From assembly GCA_963841635.1 (NCBI GenBank), contig CAWJDO010000002.1:4092001-4156000 (forward strand): DNA of 64,000 nt, in the 5' to 3' direction. The notes below the pieces were generated by a model, which ran no database searches, was not told the DNA's origin, and worked only from the letters and a program-made list of their open reading frames with translations. Below, piece by piece: positions 29,689 to 38,742 of this stretch. A program made the position numbers and the translations under genes. Every line of letters begins with the position of its first letter. The stretch's first letter is position 1. This DNA is from DASWZN01 sp963841635. GTDB lineage: Bacteria; Acidobacteriota; Terriglobia; Bryobacterales; Bryobacteraceae.

Positions 29689-31914
29689 CTAAGGCGCCGG
29701 GTCGAAGACCAGCGTGCCCTTGACATCCACTTTGTCGAACTGCATGGGGAAGCTGCGGCCGGAGTAATAGGCGTCCCACTGGTCCTTGTAGTGGCTGGAT
29801 AGAAAGTGACCGGACTGGCCGACCACGATGTTCATGTAGGAGCGGTCGAGGTCAGCGAGATCGACCCCTGTGCGCATGGACGGGCCAATGCGGTGCGTGG
29901 TCTGCTCGACCGTGACCGGCGAGCCCTCGTGCGCGACCGGGCCGATATTGAAGTACTTGCCGACCAGGGGGAAATGGCCGCCCGCGGGCTGCTCGATCAG
30001 TAGTACGTTGTACCAGCCGTAATCCCACTTAGCGATATTGCGGCCTTGCACGCGCCTGGCCTCGTCGAGCGCATCGCGGAAGCACCGCAAGATCAGCGCA
30101 TCGTAATCGGGGAACCAATCGCCAGGCTGAGCGCGCAACAGATCCTCGACTACCTGCGGAGCCGCCATGTAGGCCGCGCCCCGCGGTTCGCTGCCTCCGT
30201 ATAGCAGCGACCTAGAGGGCGAAGCGCGCTCGGCCATGGCCTGCCGGAGGTGATCGTAGGTGAGGATCGCAATCAGCGGGGCCGGGCCGCTGGTCATACG
30301 GCCGTCCCAGGATCGCAGCAGCGCAACCGCGGCCGCGTTATCGCCACCGGGAGCGCCGTAAGCCTGGACCACCCGGCGCGCCACATACTGCGCGAGCGAA
30401 GAGTAGACATCGGTCTGCACGCCGAGCATCTCCGCGACTTTCCACTTACTCCGCCCGGTAAGTAGCGCGTAAATGCGTTCCGCGCGGTAGGGTGCGGAAA
30501 ACTCACCGTGCACCGGGTAAGGATAGTCCGCCGGAAACGGATTCTGGTTGGCCGTGACGATGACGCCCGAAGGCGGATCGTAAGTCTGGGGTAACTCGCT
30601 GAACGGAATGTAGCCGGCCCACTCGTAATCGCCAGAGCTACCATCGACCGGCACGTCACCTACATAGCTCTTGCGGATGGGAAGCCGGCCTCCGACGTGA
30701 TAGCCGATATGCCCGGCCGTATCGGCGTACACGAAGTTCTGGGCCGGCCCCGGGAAGCGGGCCAGTGCCGCCAGAAACTCCGGCCAATCGCGGGCGCGGT
30801 CGAGATCGAGCAACGGAAAGGACACGGCGCCGGGCTCGTCGGCAGCCCAGCGCATAGCCAGCGCCCGGCCGCCATCGACGAAGACCGGACCGTGCCGCGT
30901 GACCCACTGCCCGAACTCGATCGGCGCCGCGCCCTTGACGGGTATGAGTTCCTGCTCCCGCCGCGCCTGCTCGATCTGGCCGCGGAATAAGTAGCGGCCC
31001 GAGCGCAGGTCAATCTTCTCGAGATAGAGATCCTGCACGTCGAACCCTACGTTGGTCTCGCCCCAGGCAATGCGGTCGTTATGGCCGATCACGACGCAAG
31101 GCAGGCCCGGCAGCGAGACTCCCGAGACATTCAGCCCCGGCGCACGCAGATGCACCATGTACCAAATCGATGGGATGGAGTATTGGAGATGCGGATCGTT
31201 GGCCAGCAGCGGACGGCCGGTGGCGGTTCGCGAGCCGGCCAGCGCCCACGCGTTCGAGCCCGGCAGAACCCGGCCGCTGAGCCGCGGCGGGAATAGCAGA
31301 TCGACCTTGGCCGCGTCCCCGCCCTCCAGCATGGCGCTCTTGGCCAGCTTGTCGCGCCAGGAGACCGTCAGCTCGCGATACATGTAGAGTGCCATCAGGA
31401 TGGAGTCCTTGATGGTCCAGGGCCGCGGGTCGTAGCGGAGCACGGTGAACTCCAGGGGCAGGCGGCCGCGGTGCGTCTCGATGAAATAGTTGACGCCGCG
31501 GACGTAGGCGGCCAGCACGGCGCGGTCGGCGGCCGGGAGCAGAGCTGCCTGCATCTCGGCGATACGGTCCATGCGGAGGCGGCGTGCCTCGCGGTCCAAC
31601 TCGAGCACCGCGGGCCCGAAGACCTCCGCCAGGCTGCCGCCGGCGAAGCGACGGAAAGCGTCCATCTGGAAGAGGCGGTCCTGCGTCGTGACGTATCCCT
31701 GAACGAACAACGCGTCCTCGACGGTGGCCGCTGTGATGTGCGGGACGCCGAGCGCGTCGCGCGCGACCGTGGCGCGGTGCGCGATGGTGACGGCGACCGA
31801 CCCCGAAGTCTGCGGCAGCGGACGCCAGGCGCACCAGTAGACGGCAATCGCGGCCAGAAGAAGTACGATGAGTAAGATCAGGTTTAGGTACCGGAGCGCC
31901 CGCTTGAGAGTCAC
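29689..31914 (-). CDS. Penicillin acylase family N-terminal-nucleophile hydrolase
   Basis: A 741-residue protein. N-terminal membrane segment (about residues 8-28) anchors or exports it. The alpha part runs to about 219; the expected autocatalytic cleavage site is before Ser220 in VLPGSNAWA, which would become the nucleophile of the beta subunit. GHNDRIAWGETN (about 285-296), and NQNPF near the middle, are family motifs. The family includes penicillin G acylase, acyl-homoserine-lactone acylases and others; the substrate here is unknown. Signal plus cleavage implies a periplasmic heterodimer. It converges with lepA. Confidence 0.85.
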   Translation of the reverse strand: MTLKRALRYLNLILLIVLLLAAIAVYWCAWRPLPQTSGSVAVTIAHRATVARDALGVPHITAATVEDALFVQGYVTTQDRLFQMDAFRRFAGGSLAEVFGPAVLELDREARRLRMDRIAEMQAALLPAADRAVLAAYVRGVNYFIETHRGRLPLEFTVLRYDPRPWTIKDSILMALYMYRELTVSWRDKLAKSAMLEGGDAAKVDLLFPPRLSGRVLPGSNAWALAGSRTATGRPLLANDPHLQYSIPSIWYMVHLRAPGLNVSGVSLPGLPCVVIGHNDRIAWGETNVGFDVQDLYLEKIDLRSGRYLFRGQIEQARREQELIPVKGAAPIEFGQWVTRHGPVFVDGGRALAMRWAADEPGAVSFPLLDLDRARDWPEFLAALARFPGPAQNFVYADTAGHIGYHVGGRLPIRKSYVGDVPVDGSSGDYEWAGYIPFSELPQTYDPPSGVIVTANQNPFPADYPYPVHGEFSAPYRAERIYALLTGRSKWKVAEMLGVQTDVYSSLAQYVARRVVQAYGAPGGDNAAAVALLRSWDGRMTSGPAPLIAILTYDHLRQAMAERASPSRSLLYGGSEPRGAAYMAAPQVVEDLLRAQPGDWFPDYDALILRCFRDALDEARRVQGRNIAKWDYGWYNVLLIEQPAGGHFPLVGKYFNIGPVAHEGSPVTVEQTTHRIGPSMRTGVDLADLDRSYMNIVVGQSGHFLSSHYKDQWDAYYSGRSFPMQFDKVDVKGTLVFDPAP

Positions 31915-31936
31915 GTCACGATTTTACTGGAATTCC

Positions 31937-32039
31937 GTGGGGCGGACCTCCTGGTCCGCGGTTGACGCCCCCCGCCGGCCTGGTCGGATGAGGGGAAGCG
32001 GGTCCGTGGGACCCGCGCGGACCAGGGGGTCCGCCCCAC
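31937..32039. repeat. TCCA-type hairpin repeat, composite copy E/F
   Basis: GTGGG + GCGGACC/GGTCCGC (loop TCCT) at 31937-31959, GCGGGTCC/GGACCCGC (loop GTG) at 31998-32016, and an inverted end GCGGACC/GGTCCGC + CCCAC at 32017-32039, so the element begins GTGGGGC and ends GCCCCAC. It fills the divergent spacer between the acylase and CorC genes. Confidence 0.75.
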
Positions 32040-32051
32040 TTGAGGCGAGTT

Positions 32052-33380
32052 ATGGATGAGACTTACTTAGGTTACCGGGTGCTGATGCTGGGGATGATCG
32101 TCGGGCTCAACGCGTTCTTCGCGTCGGCCGAGCTGTCGCTCATTTCGGCGCGCGCTTCGCGGCTGCGGGAACTGGCCGCGGAGGGGAACGTCGGCGCGCA
32201 GGCGGCGCTGAACCTGCTCAGCCGCCCGGAGCGGCTGCTCTCCACCGTCCAGGTTGGCGTGACGCTGGCGGGTCTGGGCGCCGGATGGGCCGGTGAAGAC
32301 ACGCTCTACCGTCTGCTGATGTCGCTGGTGCAGCCCCTGGTGGCTCCCGGGGCCGAAGCCTGGGTGCACGCGGCCGCCCTGGTGTTGGCGTTCCTGCTGC
32401 TGACCTTCATCATGGTGGTGTTCGGCGAGGTGGCACCGAAGAACTTCGGGATCAAACAGGCTGAGCGCTACGCGGTGGTGGCGGCGCCGTTGCTGCTGGT
32501 CTTCTACCGCATCTCGCAGCCGTTCATCTACGTGCTGGAGCATTCCTCGAACGCGGTTTCGCGGATGTTCCGGCTGGGTGTGTCCGGGCAGACCACGCAT
32601 TCCGTGGAAGAGCTGAAGCTGATCGCGAGCTCCGTGCGCGCGGCCGGGCGGATCACAGCCTTCGAAGAATCCGCGCTTGACCGTTTGCTCGACTTGCAGA
32701 GCCTCTCGGTGCGGGAAATCATGGTTCCGCGAAACGACATCGTCTCGCTGTCGGTCGAAGCGTCTCTCGACCACGCCCTGCGCACCCTGATCGAGAACCA
32801 GTACACGCGGGTGCCTGTCTACGAACACGCGCCGGAAAAGATCGTGGGGATTCTGCACTACAAGGACCTGCTGCCGGTCTGGCAGCGTATGCGGGCGGCT
32901 GCGCGTAGCGGTATTCCCGGTCCGCCGTTCCAACTGCGCCCGCTTCTGCGCAGGCACGTGGTGGTGCCGGAGAGCAAGCCGCTGAACCAGATGGTGGACG
33001 AGTTCCGGGCGCGCCACGCGCATATGGCGCTGGTGGTGGACGAGTTCGGCACCATCGCCGGCCTGGTTACCATGGAGGACGTTTTCGAGCAGATCTTCGG
33101 CGAGATCGAGGACGAGCACGATGTCCGCCGGCCCAAGCCATCGCTGGTCAGCAAGGTGGTGGAGCTCGAAGGCGCGGTGTCGATCCGCGACCTGGAAACC
33201 CAGTACGCGATCGAGCTACCGACCAACGCCGGCTTCGAGACCCTGGCCGGATTCCTGCTCTTCCGCCTCGGCTATATCCCCAAAGCGGGCGAGTCGGTGG
33301 AGGACGAAGGCCGTCGGTTCACGATCCTGGAGATGGACCATAACCGCATCGCGCGTGTGCGCATCGACCGCGAGGCATGA
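32052..33380 (+). CDS. CNNM/CorC (HlyC) family membrane transporter-like protein
   Basis: A 442-residue protein: four-helix CNNM (DUF21) membrane domain (about residues 5-190), two CBS domains (about 210-330; IMVPRNDIV and PVYEHAPEKIVGIL), and a C-terminal CorC_HlyC domain (about 345-440) with the expected ALVVDEFGTIAGLVTMEDVFEQI linker. Members move or sense Mg2+/Co2+ and are often misnamed haemolysins. ATG 32052 follows GAGG at about 32042; the ORF reaches to a TTG at 32040. Its stop overlaps the next gene's ATG by four bases. Confidence 0.88.
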   Translation: MDETYLGYRVLMLGMIVGLNAFFASAELSLISARASRLRELAAEGNVGAQAALNLLSRPERLLSTVQVGVTLAGLGAGWAGEDTLYRLLMSLVQPLVAPGAEAWVHAAALVLAFLLLTFIMVVFGEVAPKNFGIKQAERYAVVAAPLLLVFYRISQPFIYVLEHSSNAVSRMFRLGVSGQTTHSVEELKLIASSVRAAGRITAFEESALDRLLDLQSLSVREIMVPRNDIVSLSVEASLDHALRTLIENQYTRVPVYEHAPEKIVGILHYKDLLPVWQRMRAAARSGIPGPPFQLRPLLRRHVVVPESKPLNQMVDEFRARHAHMALVVDEFGTIAGLVTMEDVFEQIFGEIEDEHDVRRPKPSLVSKVVELEGAVSIRDLETQYAIELPTNAGFETLAGFLLFRLGYIPKAGESVEDEGRRFTILEMDHNRIARVRIDREA

Positions 33381-34153
33381 GGCGCTGGCCACGAATGAAC
33401 ACGCATGAACACGAATGGAAGATCACCGAGGCGCTCGCGTCGATCAGGGCCGGGCTGCGGGCGCGGGCCGACGGTGAGTTTCGCAGGGGCATCGAGAACT
33501 TCTTCCGCGAGCCGGTGGACGCCTACGGCGTGCGCGCGCCGGAGGTCAAGGCCGTCGCCCGCGAGGCGTGGCGCGAAGTGAAAACCTGGCCGGACGCCGA
33601 GCTGTCGAAGCTGGCCGCCGAACTCTGGAAGAGCGGCAAGATCGAAGAGGCCGGCATCGCGATCCTCATCTACCGGCGGCGCGTGAAGCGATGCGGCGCG
33701 CGCGAGTTCAGGTTGTTCGAGCGCTGGATCGACCGCTATGTTCACAACTGGGCGAGTTGCGACGGCGTGGCCTCGTGGCTGCTCGCTGCCTCCGTCGGCA
33801 ACGAACCGGCGTTGATCGGTGAACTCGATGCCTGGGTGCGCTCGCGCAACCGCTGGAAGCGCCGGGCCGCCGCTGTGGCGCTGCTTCAGGAAGCCAAGCA
33901 GGGGCACAACACCGCGGCGATCCTAGGCATCACGGGCGCGCTGCTTGAGGATCCGGACGACATGGTGCAAAAAGGTGTCGGCTGGGTTCTGAAGGAGACG
34001 TATCCGAAGAAGCCGGCCGAAGTGATGAGGTTCCTGCTGCCCCGCGCTGCCCGCACGCCGCGCCTGGTTCTGCGGCTGGCCGCCGAAAAAATGACCGCCG
34101 ATGATCGCGCCCGGCTGCTCGGCCGGCCGCATTCAAGCGCAGGGCGGGACTGA
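33377..34153 (+). CDS. DNA alkylation repair protein (AlkD-like)
   Basis: A 258-residue HEAT-repeat protein of the AlkD family, which excises bulky N3/N7-alkylated bases. Features: VDAYGVRAPEVKAVAREAW near residue 48, a Trp/Asp-bearing YVHNWASCDGVASWL near residue 120, GVGWVLKETYPKKPAEV near residue 200. Start is ambiguous: ATG 33377 overlaps the upstream stop (ATGA), whereas ATG 33395 (252 residues) lies within a CCACGAATGAACACG repeat. The coding start therefore reads through that repeat (MNTHEHE). Confidence 0.8.
   Translation: MRRWPRMNTHEHEWKITEALASIRAGLRARADGEFRRGIENFFREPVDAYGVRAPEVKAVAREAWREVKTWPDAELSKLAAELWKSGKIEEAGIAILIYRRRVKRCGAREFRLFERWIDRYVHNWASCDGVASWLLAASVGNEPALIGELDAWVRSRNRWKRRAAAVALLQEAKQGHNTAAILGITGALLEDPDDMVQKGVGWVLKETYPKKPAEVMRFLLPRAARTPRLVLRLAAEKMTADDRARLLGRPHSSAGRD
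33388..33415 (+). repeat. GGCCACGAATGAACACG repeat inside the AlkD-like gene start
   Basis: TGGCCACGAATGAACACGCA followed by TGAACACGAATGG. It is the same repeat as at 10384-10401, here forming the 5' codons of a coding gene. Confidence 0.75.
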
Positions 34154-34352
34154 AGAGGGACTTGCGAAATTCAGTTCGTCGCATCCGCGGCGAGAGGTGA
34201 AGGGGCTGAAAAGCGGCGACAGGCACCGCTGTCCACGTGCGCTCGAGGCCTATCCCGTTGACCAGGGGGCATGTCGCTTGGGACAGCGGAGCCAGCCACC
34301 GTTTTTCAGCGGAGTCTTCAGTCTGCCGGGGCAATTTCGCAAGTTCCTCTGA
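34150..34352. repeat. Long inverted repeat element (about 200 bp)
   Basis: Outer arms GAGGGACTTGCGAAATT (34155-34171) and AATTTCGCAAGTTCCTC (34333-34349) pair with one mismatch. Inner arms at 34205-34234 and 34281-34310 (GCTGAAAA...CCGCTGTCC and its complement) pair with a few mismatches. The 250-nt spacer after the AlkD gene has no coding frame. The GGGAC/AATTTCG words suggest kinship with the repeats at 958 and 55020. Confidence 0.7.
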
Positions 34353-34400
34353 AGTCCCGCGCGGTCTGAAGCCCGCCCTCCGTCGTCAGGTGGTGTAAGC

Positions 34401-35294
34401 TTGTCTGGATTGATGCAGAGCGAGAAAATTGCGCTCGACTGCGCCCCGTTGCTGGCCGCGCAGAACCCCGATGGCGGGTGGGGATACCGGGGCGGTTCGT
34501 CCTGGACCGAGCCGGCCGCGTACGCGCTGCTGGCCCTCGACGGCGAACCCGACGCGGGCCCGGCTTGCGAACGCGCCCGCCGTTTCCTGGCCGGGAATCA
34601 GCGCTCCGACGGCGGCTTCGCGCCGCGGCGGTCGGTGGAGGAAAGCACCTGGGTCACCGCCCTGGCGATTCTGGCCGGCGGGGTTAGCGGAGAGGCCGGC
34701 CGGCGCGCGGTCGAGTGGCTCGTCTCTGCGAGCGGCGAAGAATCCACCTTCATCCACCGGCTGCGGGCCTGGATGAACAACACCCGGCCCCAGGCGATGG
34801 AGGAAGGCCTTCCGGGCTGGTCGTGGTATCCGGGCACGGCCGCGTGGGTGGTTCCTACCGCGCTCACGATCCTGGCGCTCGAGAAGATAGAGCTCCGCTA
34901 CCCCGATCCGCGCATACGCCGCCGCATCGACCAGGGACGGCACTTCCTGCTGGCCCACACCTGCGATGACGGGGGCTGGAACCACGGCTCGATCCAGTCC
35001 CTGGGCTTCCAGGCGGTCTCGTATCCGGAAACCACGGGCATCGCGCTTCTCGCCCTGCACGGCACGGACCCGGCGCGGATGGCGAAATCCATCGCCAAAG
35101 CCGAAGAGCACTTCCGCAATTGCCGGGCGCTCGAAGGGATGAGCTGGCTGCAGCTTGGCCTCTTGGCGCAGGGCCGTCCCGCGCCCGCGGTTCCGGAGGA
35201 TGTCCGCGCCCACACCTTGCTGGACAACGCGCTCGCCATTCTGGCCGGCCGCGCCCGCGGCGGTAGAAACGCCTTTCTGGAGGCTGTCCGATGA
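34401..35294 (+). CDS. Prenyltransferase/squalene-cyclase-like repeat protein
   Basis: A 297-residue protein built of alpha/alpha-barrel repeats with QNPDGGWGY, NQRSDGGFAP and CDDGGWNHGS repeats, the QW-like signatures of terpene cyclases and prenyltransferase beta subunits. It is much shorter than a squalene-hopene cyclase and lacks an obvious DXDD, so it is not a full cyclase. Start TTG 34401 is chosen: AGGTGG lies seven bases upstream, while ATG 34413 has none. It overlaps the DUF362 gene by four bases (ATGA), so the two products likely act together. Role unknown. Confidence 0.65.
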   Translation: MSGLMQSEKIALDCAPLLAAQNPDGGWGYRGGSSWTEPAAYALLALDGEPDAGPACERARRFLAGNQRSDGGFAPRRSVEESTWVTALAILAGGVSGEAGRRAVEWLVSASGEESTFIHRLRAWMNNTRPQAMEEGLPGWSWYPGTAAWVVPTALTILALEKIELRYPDPRIRRRIDQGRHFLLAHTCDDGGWNHGSIQSLGFQAVSYPETTGIALLALHGTDPARMAKSIAKAEEHFRNCRALEGMSWLQLGLLAQGRPAPAVPEDVRAHTLLDNALAILAGRARGGRNAFLEAVR

Positions 35295-36244
35295 GCGGTC
35301 TCACCCGGCGCGAGGTGCTTGCGGGAGCCGCGGCCGGCGCCCTGGCGGGCTGTTCGCGAACGCCCAGGCCCGCGCCGCTGGTTTCGATCGTCCGCGCGCG
35401 TTCGTATTCCGAAGATTTGCTGGATGCGGTGCGGCGTCTTCTGGCGGAGCACAAGGTCGATGTTCGCGGGAAGCGTGTCGTACTCAAGCCGAACCTGGTG
35501 GAGTTCGATCCCGGCACCGCCATCAACACGCATCCCGCCGTGGTGGCGGCGGCGCTCGAGGCATTCCGTTCGCTCGGCGCGGCCGAGGTGCGCATCGCCG
35601 AAGGCCCGGGCCACCGCCGCAACACGCTCGAGCTGGCCGAGGCGGCCGGCTACTTCCAGACCATCCCGCGCTTCGAGGAGCTTTTCACGGACCTCAACCT
35701 GGACGACGTCGCGCGCTTGCGCCTGTCCGGCGCCCGTTCTCGGATGAAGTCCTTCTATCTGCCGCGAACTGCGCTGGCCGCGGACCTGCTGGTCTCGATG
35801 CCCAAAATGAAATGCCACCACTGGGTGGGCGCCACGCTCAGCATGAAGAACCTGTTCGGCCTGGTGCCGGGAGCGGTGTACGGCTGGCCGAAGAACGTGC
35901 TGCACTGGGCCGGAATCCAGGAATGCATCGCCGACCTGCACGGATTGTTCCCACGCACCTTCGCCATTGTCGACGGCATCGTGGGCATGGAGGGGAACGG
36001 CCCCATCCAGGGCACGCCGAAGCAGGTTGGCACGATCGTCGCGGGAGCGGACCCGGTGGCCGTGGACGCCACCTGCTGCCGCATCATGCGCATCGACCCC
36101 ACGCTCATCCCCTACCTGCAGATGACCGAGGACAACGGCCAGACCAGGGCGGCCAACGTGCACCAGATCGGCGAGCCCGTAAGCGCGGTCGCAACGGAGT
36201 TCCGGCTGATCCCCATGTACGCCCCTCTCCGCCTGCGAGCGTAG
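35291..36244 (+). CDS. DUF362-family protein with Tat signal
   Basis: A 317-residue protein. LTRREVLAGAAAGALAGC gives a twin-arginine motif (residues 4-10) and a lipobox-like Cys22. The body is DUF362: VVLKPNLVEF, INTHPAVVAAALEAF, MPKMKCHHWVGATLSMKNLFG, and AGADPVAVDATCCRIM. DUF362 proteins often carry or sit with iron-sulfur proteins; no ferredoxin motif is visible here apart from isolated Cys residues. It is coupled to the repeat protein upstream. Confidence 0.8.
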   Translation: MSGLTRREVLAGAAAGALAGCSRTPRPAPLVSIVRARSYSEDLLDAVRRLLAEHKVDVRGKRVVLKPNLVEFDPGTAINTHPAVVAAALEAFRSLGAAEVRIAEGPGHRRNTLELAEAAGYFQTIPRFEELFTDLNLDDVARLRLSGARSRMKSFYLPRTALAADLLVSMPKMKCHHWVGATLSMKNLFGLVPGAVYGWPKNVLHWAGIQECIADLHGLFPRTFAIVDGIVGMEGNGPIQGTPKQVGTIVAGADPVAVDATCCRIMRIDPTLIPYLQMTEDNGQTRAANVHQIGEPVSAVATEFRLIPMYAPLRLRA

Positions 36245-36259
36245 CGCCGCAGGCGTTCA

Positions 36260-36290
36260 GCCATCGGCCATCCACCATCGACCATCCACC
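36260..36290. repeat. CCATCGGCCATC-type simple tract
   Basis: A short tandem-like tract of CCATC/CGACC/CGGCC units between the DUF362 gene and a promoter. Similar tracts occur at about 48430-48470 and 58603-58636, also at gene ends or between genes. Confidence 0.5.
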
Positions 36291-36305
36291 TGTTTGGTAT
36301 ATACT
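36278..36305 (+). promoter_or_regulatory. Sigma-70-like promoter for the SPFH gene
   Basis: TCGACC (36278-36283), 16-nt spacer, TATACT (36300-36305). The start codon at 36332 lies 26 nt downstream; GAGAGG at 36317-36322 is a reasonable ribosome site. Confidence 0.55.
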
Positions 36306-36331
36306 CTTCTGGAGCCGAGAGGCCTCCCACT

Positions 36332-38317
36332 ATGGATACGCTCAACCTGTCACAAATCCTGCTCAATGCCGCGGAAGTTGCGGGAATAGTCGTCATTCTG
36401 GTGCTGGTCTTTAAGTCGATATACAGCATCGGGCCAACCGAAGTGGGGCTGGTCAGAAAACGATTCGGCGCGAAGCTGCCTGGAGATAACCCGGTGGCCT
36501 TCCGCGGTGAGGCCGGTTATCAGGCAGAGACGCTGATGCCTGGGCTCCGCTTCCGTTTCTGCCTTTCCTACGCTGTTACGAAACATCCCTGGGTGCAGGT
36601 GCCCGCGGGGCAGATCGGCGTCGTCATCGCCCAGGTAGGACAGCCGTTGCCGATCGGCGTCAAGTCGGGTGCCTTCCGAACGGAGTTCGGCAATTTCACG
36701 GACCTCAGGTTGTTCGTGGACAAGGGCGGGCAGAAAGGCGTTCAGCGGCCAGTGCTGTCGCCCGGGACGCTCGCGCCCATCCATCCGGTGGCGTTTCTGG
36801 TCATCACCAAGCCGCACGTTTACGGCGTGCCCGTCTCCCAGGAGATGCGCAAGCTTGCGGACAAAGAGGGCGGGCTCACCTTCGTGGCCTTCGGCCTCGA
36901 GAGCAAGCAGCTCGAAGTGACCAGGATCTCGCCACGACCCGCCGACTGCGAAAGGGTAGTCGACATGGTCGGCATCGTCACCACTCTCGAAGGCCAGCCT
37001 CTGCCCGCCGGCGACATCGCCAGCCGCCTGGGTGGTTACGCCGACGTCGAGCGACTGGAATCGGAGATGGACCCCGAGCAGCCCGTGAATGCCAGGCTCA
37101 TCGAAAGCATCCTGGGCAGCCAGAACGACAAGCACAACGGGTATCAGGATTTCCAGCAGTTCCTGGACCTCGGCGGGCGGATCGGTTTGCAGCACGACCC
37201 GCTCCTGTACGGAGCCTACAACCTCAACCCGTTCCTGGTGCGCGTCGAGGAAGTGCCGATGCTGGTGGTGGAGCAGGGCCAGGTCGGCGTCATCAAAGCT
37301 TACGTCGGCCTGCCGACGCAGGATACCTCCGGAGCCGAGTTCAAGTTCGGCAGCCTGGTGCGACCGGGCCACCGCGGCATCTGGGAAGAGCCGCTGCGGA
37401 CCGGGAAGTACCCCATCAATCCCCGTTGCTACCAGGCCGTCATCGTTCCAACTTTCATCATCACCCTCAACTGGGCCGACGTGGTTTCGCAGGCGCACAA
37501 CCTGGACTCCCAACTCAAACAGATCGAAGCCCAGAGCAGCGAGGGTTTTGCGTTCGCGCTCGATTTGCAGGTGCAGATCCATATTCCCGACACGCAGGCT
37601 CCCTATGTCATCTCCATGGTCGGCAGCGTATCGAACCTCGTGAACGAGGTCCTGCAGGCGGCCGTTGGGAACCACTTCCGCAACAAGCTGCAGAGTATGC
37701 CGGCGGTCCAGTTCATCAGCAGCCGCGAGTCGGTGCAGCAAGGCGCCTTCGAGTACGTCAAACAGGAGCTGGCGAAATACAAGGTGGAGACACGCGGCGT
37801 TTACATACAGGCCGTCGTGCTGCCCGAACAACTGGTGCAGGTCCTAACACAGCGCGAGATCGCCAACCAGGAAGTTGAGACCTTCAAAATGCAAAGGGCG
37901 GCGCAGGACCAGCGCATCGAGACCGAGAGAGCCAAGGGGACCGCCGACATGCAGGCCGATCTCGCAAAGTCGCAGGTGGGCGTTGGCATTCAGAACAACC
38001 GGACGGCCGCCAGGAAGAAGGAAGCCGAGGGAGAGGCGACCTACATCGAGCAGACCGGTACGGCTCAAGGCGCCCAGGTCCGCGCGGTCGGGCTGGCGAA
38101 GGCGGAAGCCTACGAGCGCCAGGTTGCCGCGCTGGGGCAGAGTGCAACGGCGCTGGTGAATGCGATCGACGCCCTGTCACGCAGCAACGTCCCGTTTATG
38201 CCGAGCACTTTGGTTATGGGCGGCAACGGCAGCGGAACGCTGGAGGGAGTGGCGGCACTCTTCATGCGCCAGTTGGCAGCGAAGGAGAAATCCTCGGAAG
38301 ACGCTCCCGGCGTATAG
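36332..38317 (+). CDS. SPFH/Band 7 (flotillin-like) membrane protein
   Basis: A 661-residue protein. One N-terminal transmembrane helix (about residues 13-32). Two Band-7-type regions are visible: an early one with VGLVRKRFGAKLPG and VPAGQIGVVIAQVG, and a main one from about residue 300 with VEEVPMLVVEQGQVGVIKAYVG and LQAAVGNHFRNKLQSM. A long coiled coil (about 500-610, QELAKYKVET...RAKGTADMQADLAKSQ) and a Gly-rich tail end the protein. It is a large bacterial member, probably a membrane-organising scaffold. It has its own promoter. Confidence 0.85.
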   Translation: MDTLNLSQILLNAAEVAGIVVILVLVFKSIYSIGPTEVGLVRKRFGAKLPGDNPVAFRGEAGYQAETLMPGLRFRFCLSYAVTKHPWVQVPAGQIGVVIAQVGQPLPIGVKSGAFRTEFGNFTDLRLFVDKGGQKGVQRPVLSPGTLAPIHPVAFLVITKPHVYGVPVSQEMRKLADKEGGLTFVAFGLESKQLEVTRISPRPADCERVVDMVGIVTTLEGQPLPAGDIASRLGGYADVERLESEMDPEQPVNARLIESILGSQNDKHNGYQDFQQFLDLGGRIGLQHDPLLYGAYNLNPFLVRVEEVPMLVVEQGQVGVIKAYVGLPTQDTSGAEFKFGSLVRPGHRGIWEEPLRTGKYPINPRCYQAVIVPTFIITLNWADVVSQAHNLDSQLKQIEAQSSEGFAFALDLQVQIHIPDTQAPYVISMVGSVSNLVNEVLQAAVGNHFRNKLQSMPAVQFISSRESVQQGAFEYVKQELAKYKVETRGVYIQAVVLPEQLVQVLTQREIANQEVETFKMQRAAQDQRIETERAKGTADMQADLAKSQVGVGIQNNRTAARKKEAEGEATYIEQTGTAQGAQVRAVGLAKAEAYERQVAALGQSATALVNAIDALSRSNVPFMPSTLVMGGNGSGTLEGVAALFMRQLAAKEKSSEDAPGV

Positions 38318-38329
38318 CCGGTTGTAGCG

Positions 38330-38635
38330 TTACTCGAGCGACCCGCCGTCCCACTCGTGCTCGGGATCGGGGATGAACGTGAGATTGTCGTGCGGGCGGA
38401 CGGCGACCAGCCAGCCGCCTGGAATCCTGGCTCGGTAGATGGTGAAGTTAGCGGAGGTGGTGGTGATGCGATTCGGGACCAGCTCGAAGGAGAGCAGCTT
38501 CTTCTCGAATGCCGCTTCCCTGGTTCGATGCCACGTGGTTGAATCCCTCTCGAGAAGATCTAACATGGCCGCTCTCCCTTTCTCGCTGGCTAACCTTCGC
38601 ACCTCTAGTTCCTCACGAATACGCTTTTCTGTCAA
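38330..38635 (-). CDS. Conserved-looking small protein, unknown
   Basis: A 101-residue frame, convergent with the SPFH gene. The end is PHDNLTFIPDPEHEWDGGSLE; the middle (YRARIPGGWLVAVRP) suggests a small beta protein. Start is uncertain: TTG 38635 has no ribosome site, while ATG 38566 (78 residues) follows GGGAG by seven bases. The upstream residues also look coding. No family recognised. Confidence 0.5.
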   Translation of the reverse strand: MTEKRIREELEVRRLASEKGRAAMLDLLERDSTTWHRTREAAFEKKLLSFELVPNRITTTSANFTIYRARIPGGWLVAVRPHDNLTFIPDPEHEWDGGSLE

Positions 38636-38742
38636 TCACTTGGAGTACCGTAATGGTCCCTGGTACCCGACCCCCTACAAAGGCGTCATATCGATCCACC
38701 GCGGGTTCACCGATGTTGGGACAATAGGGGTACGGACAAATC

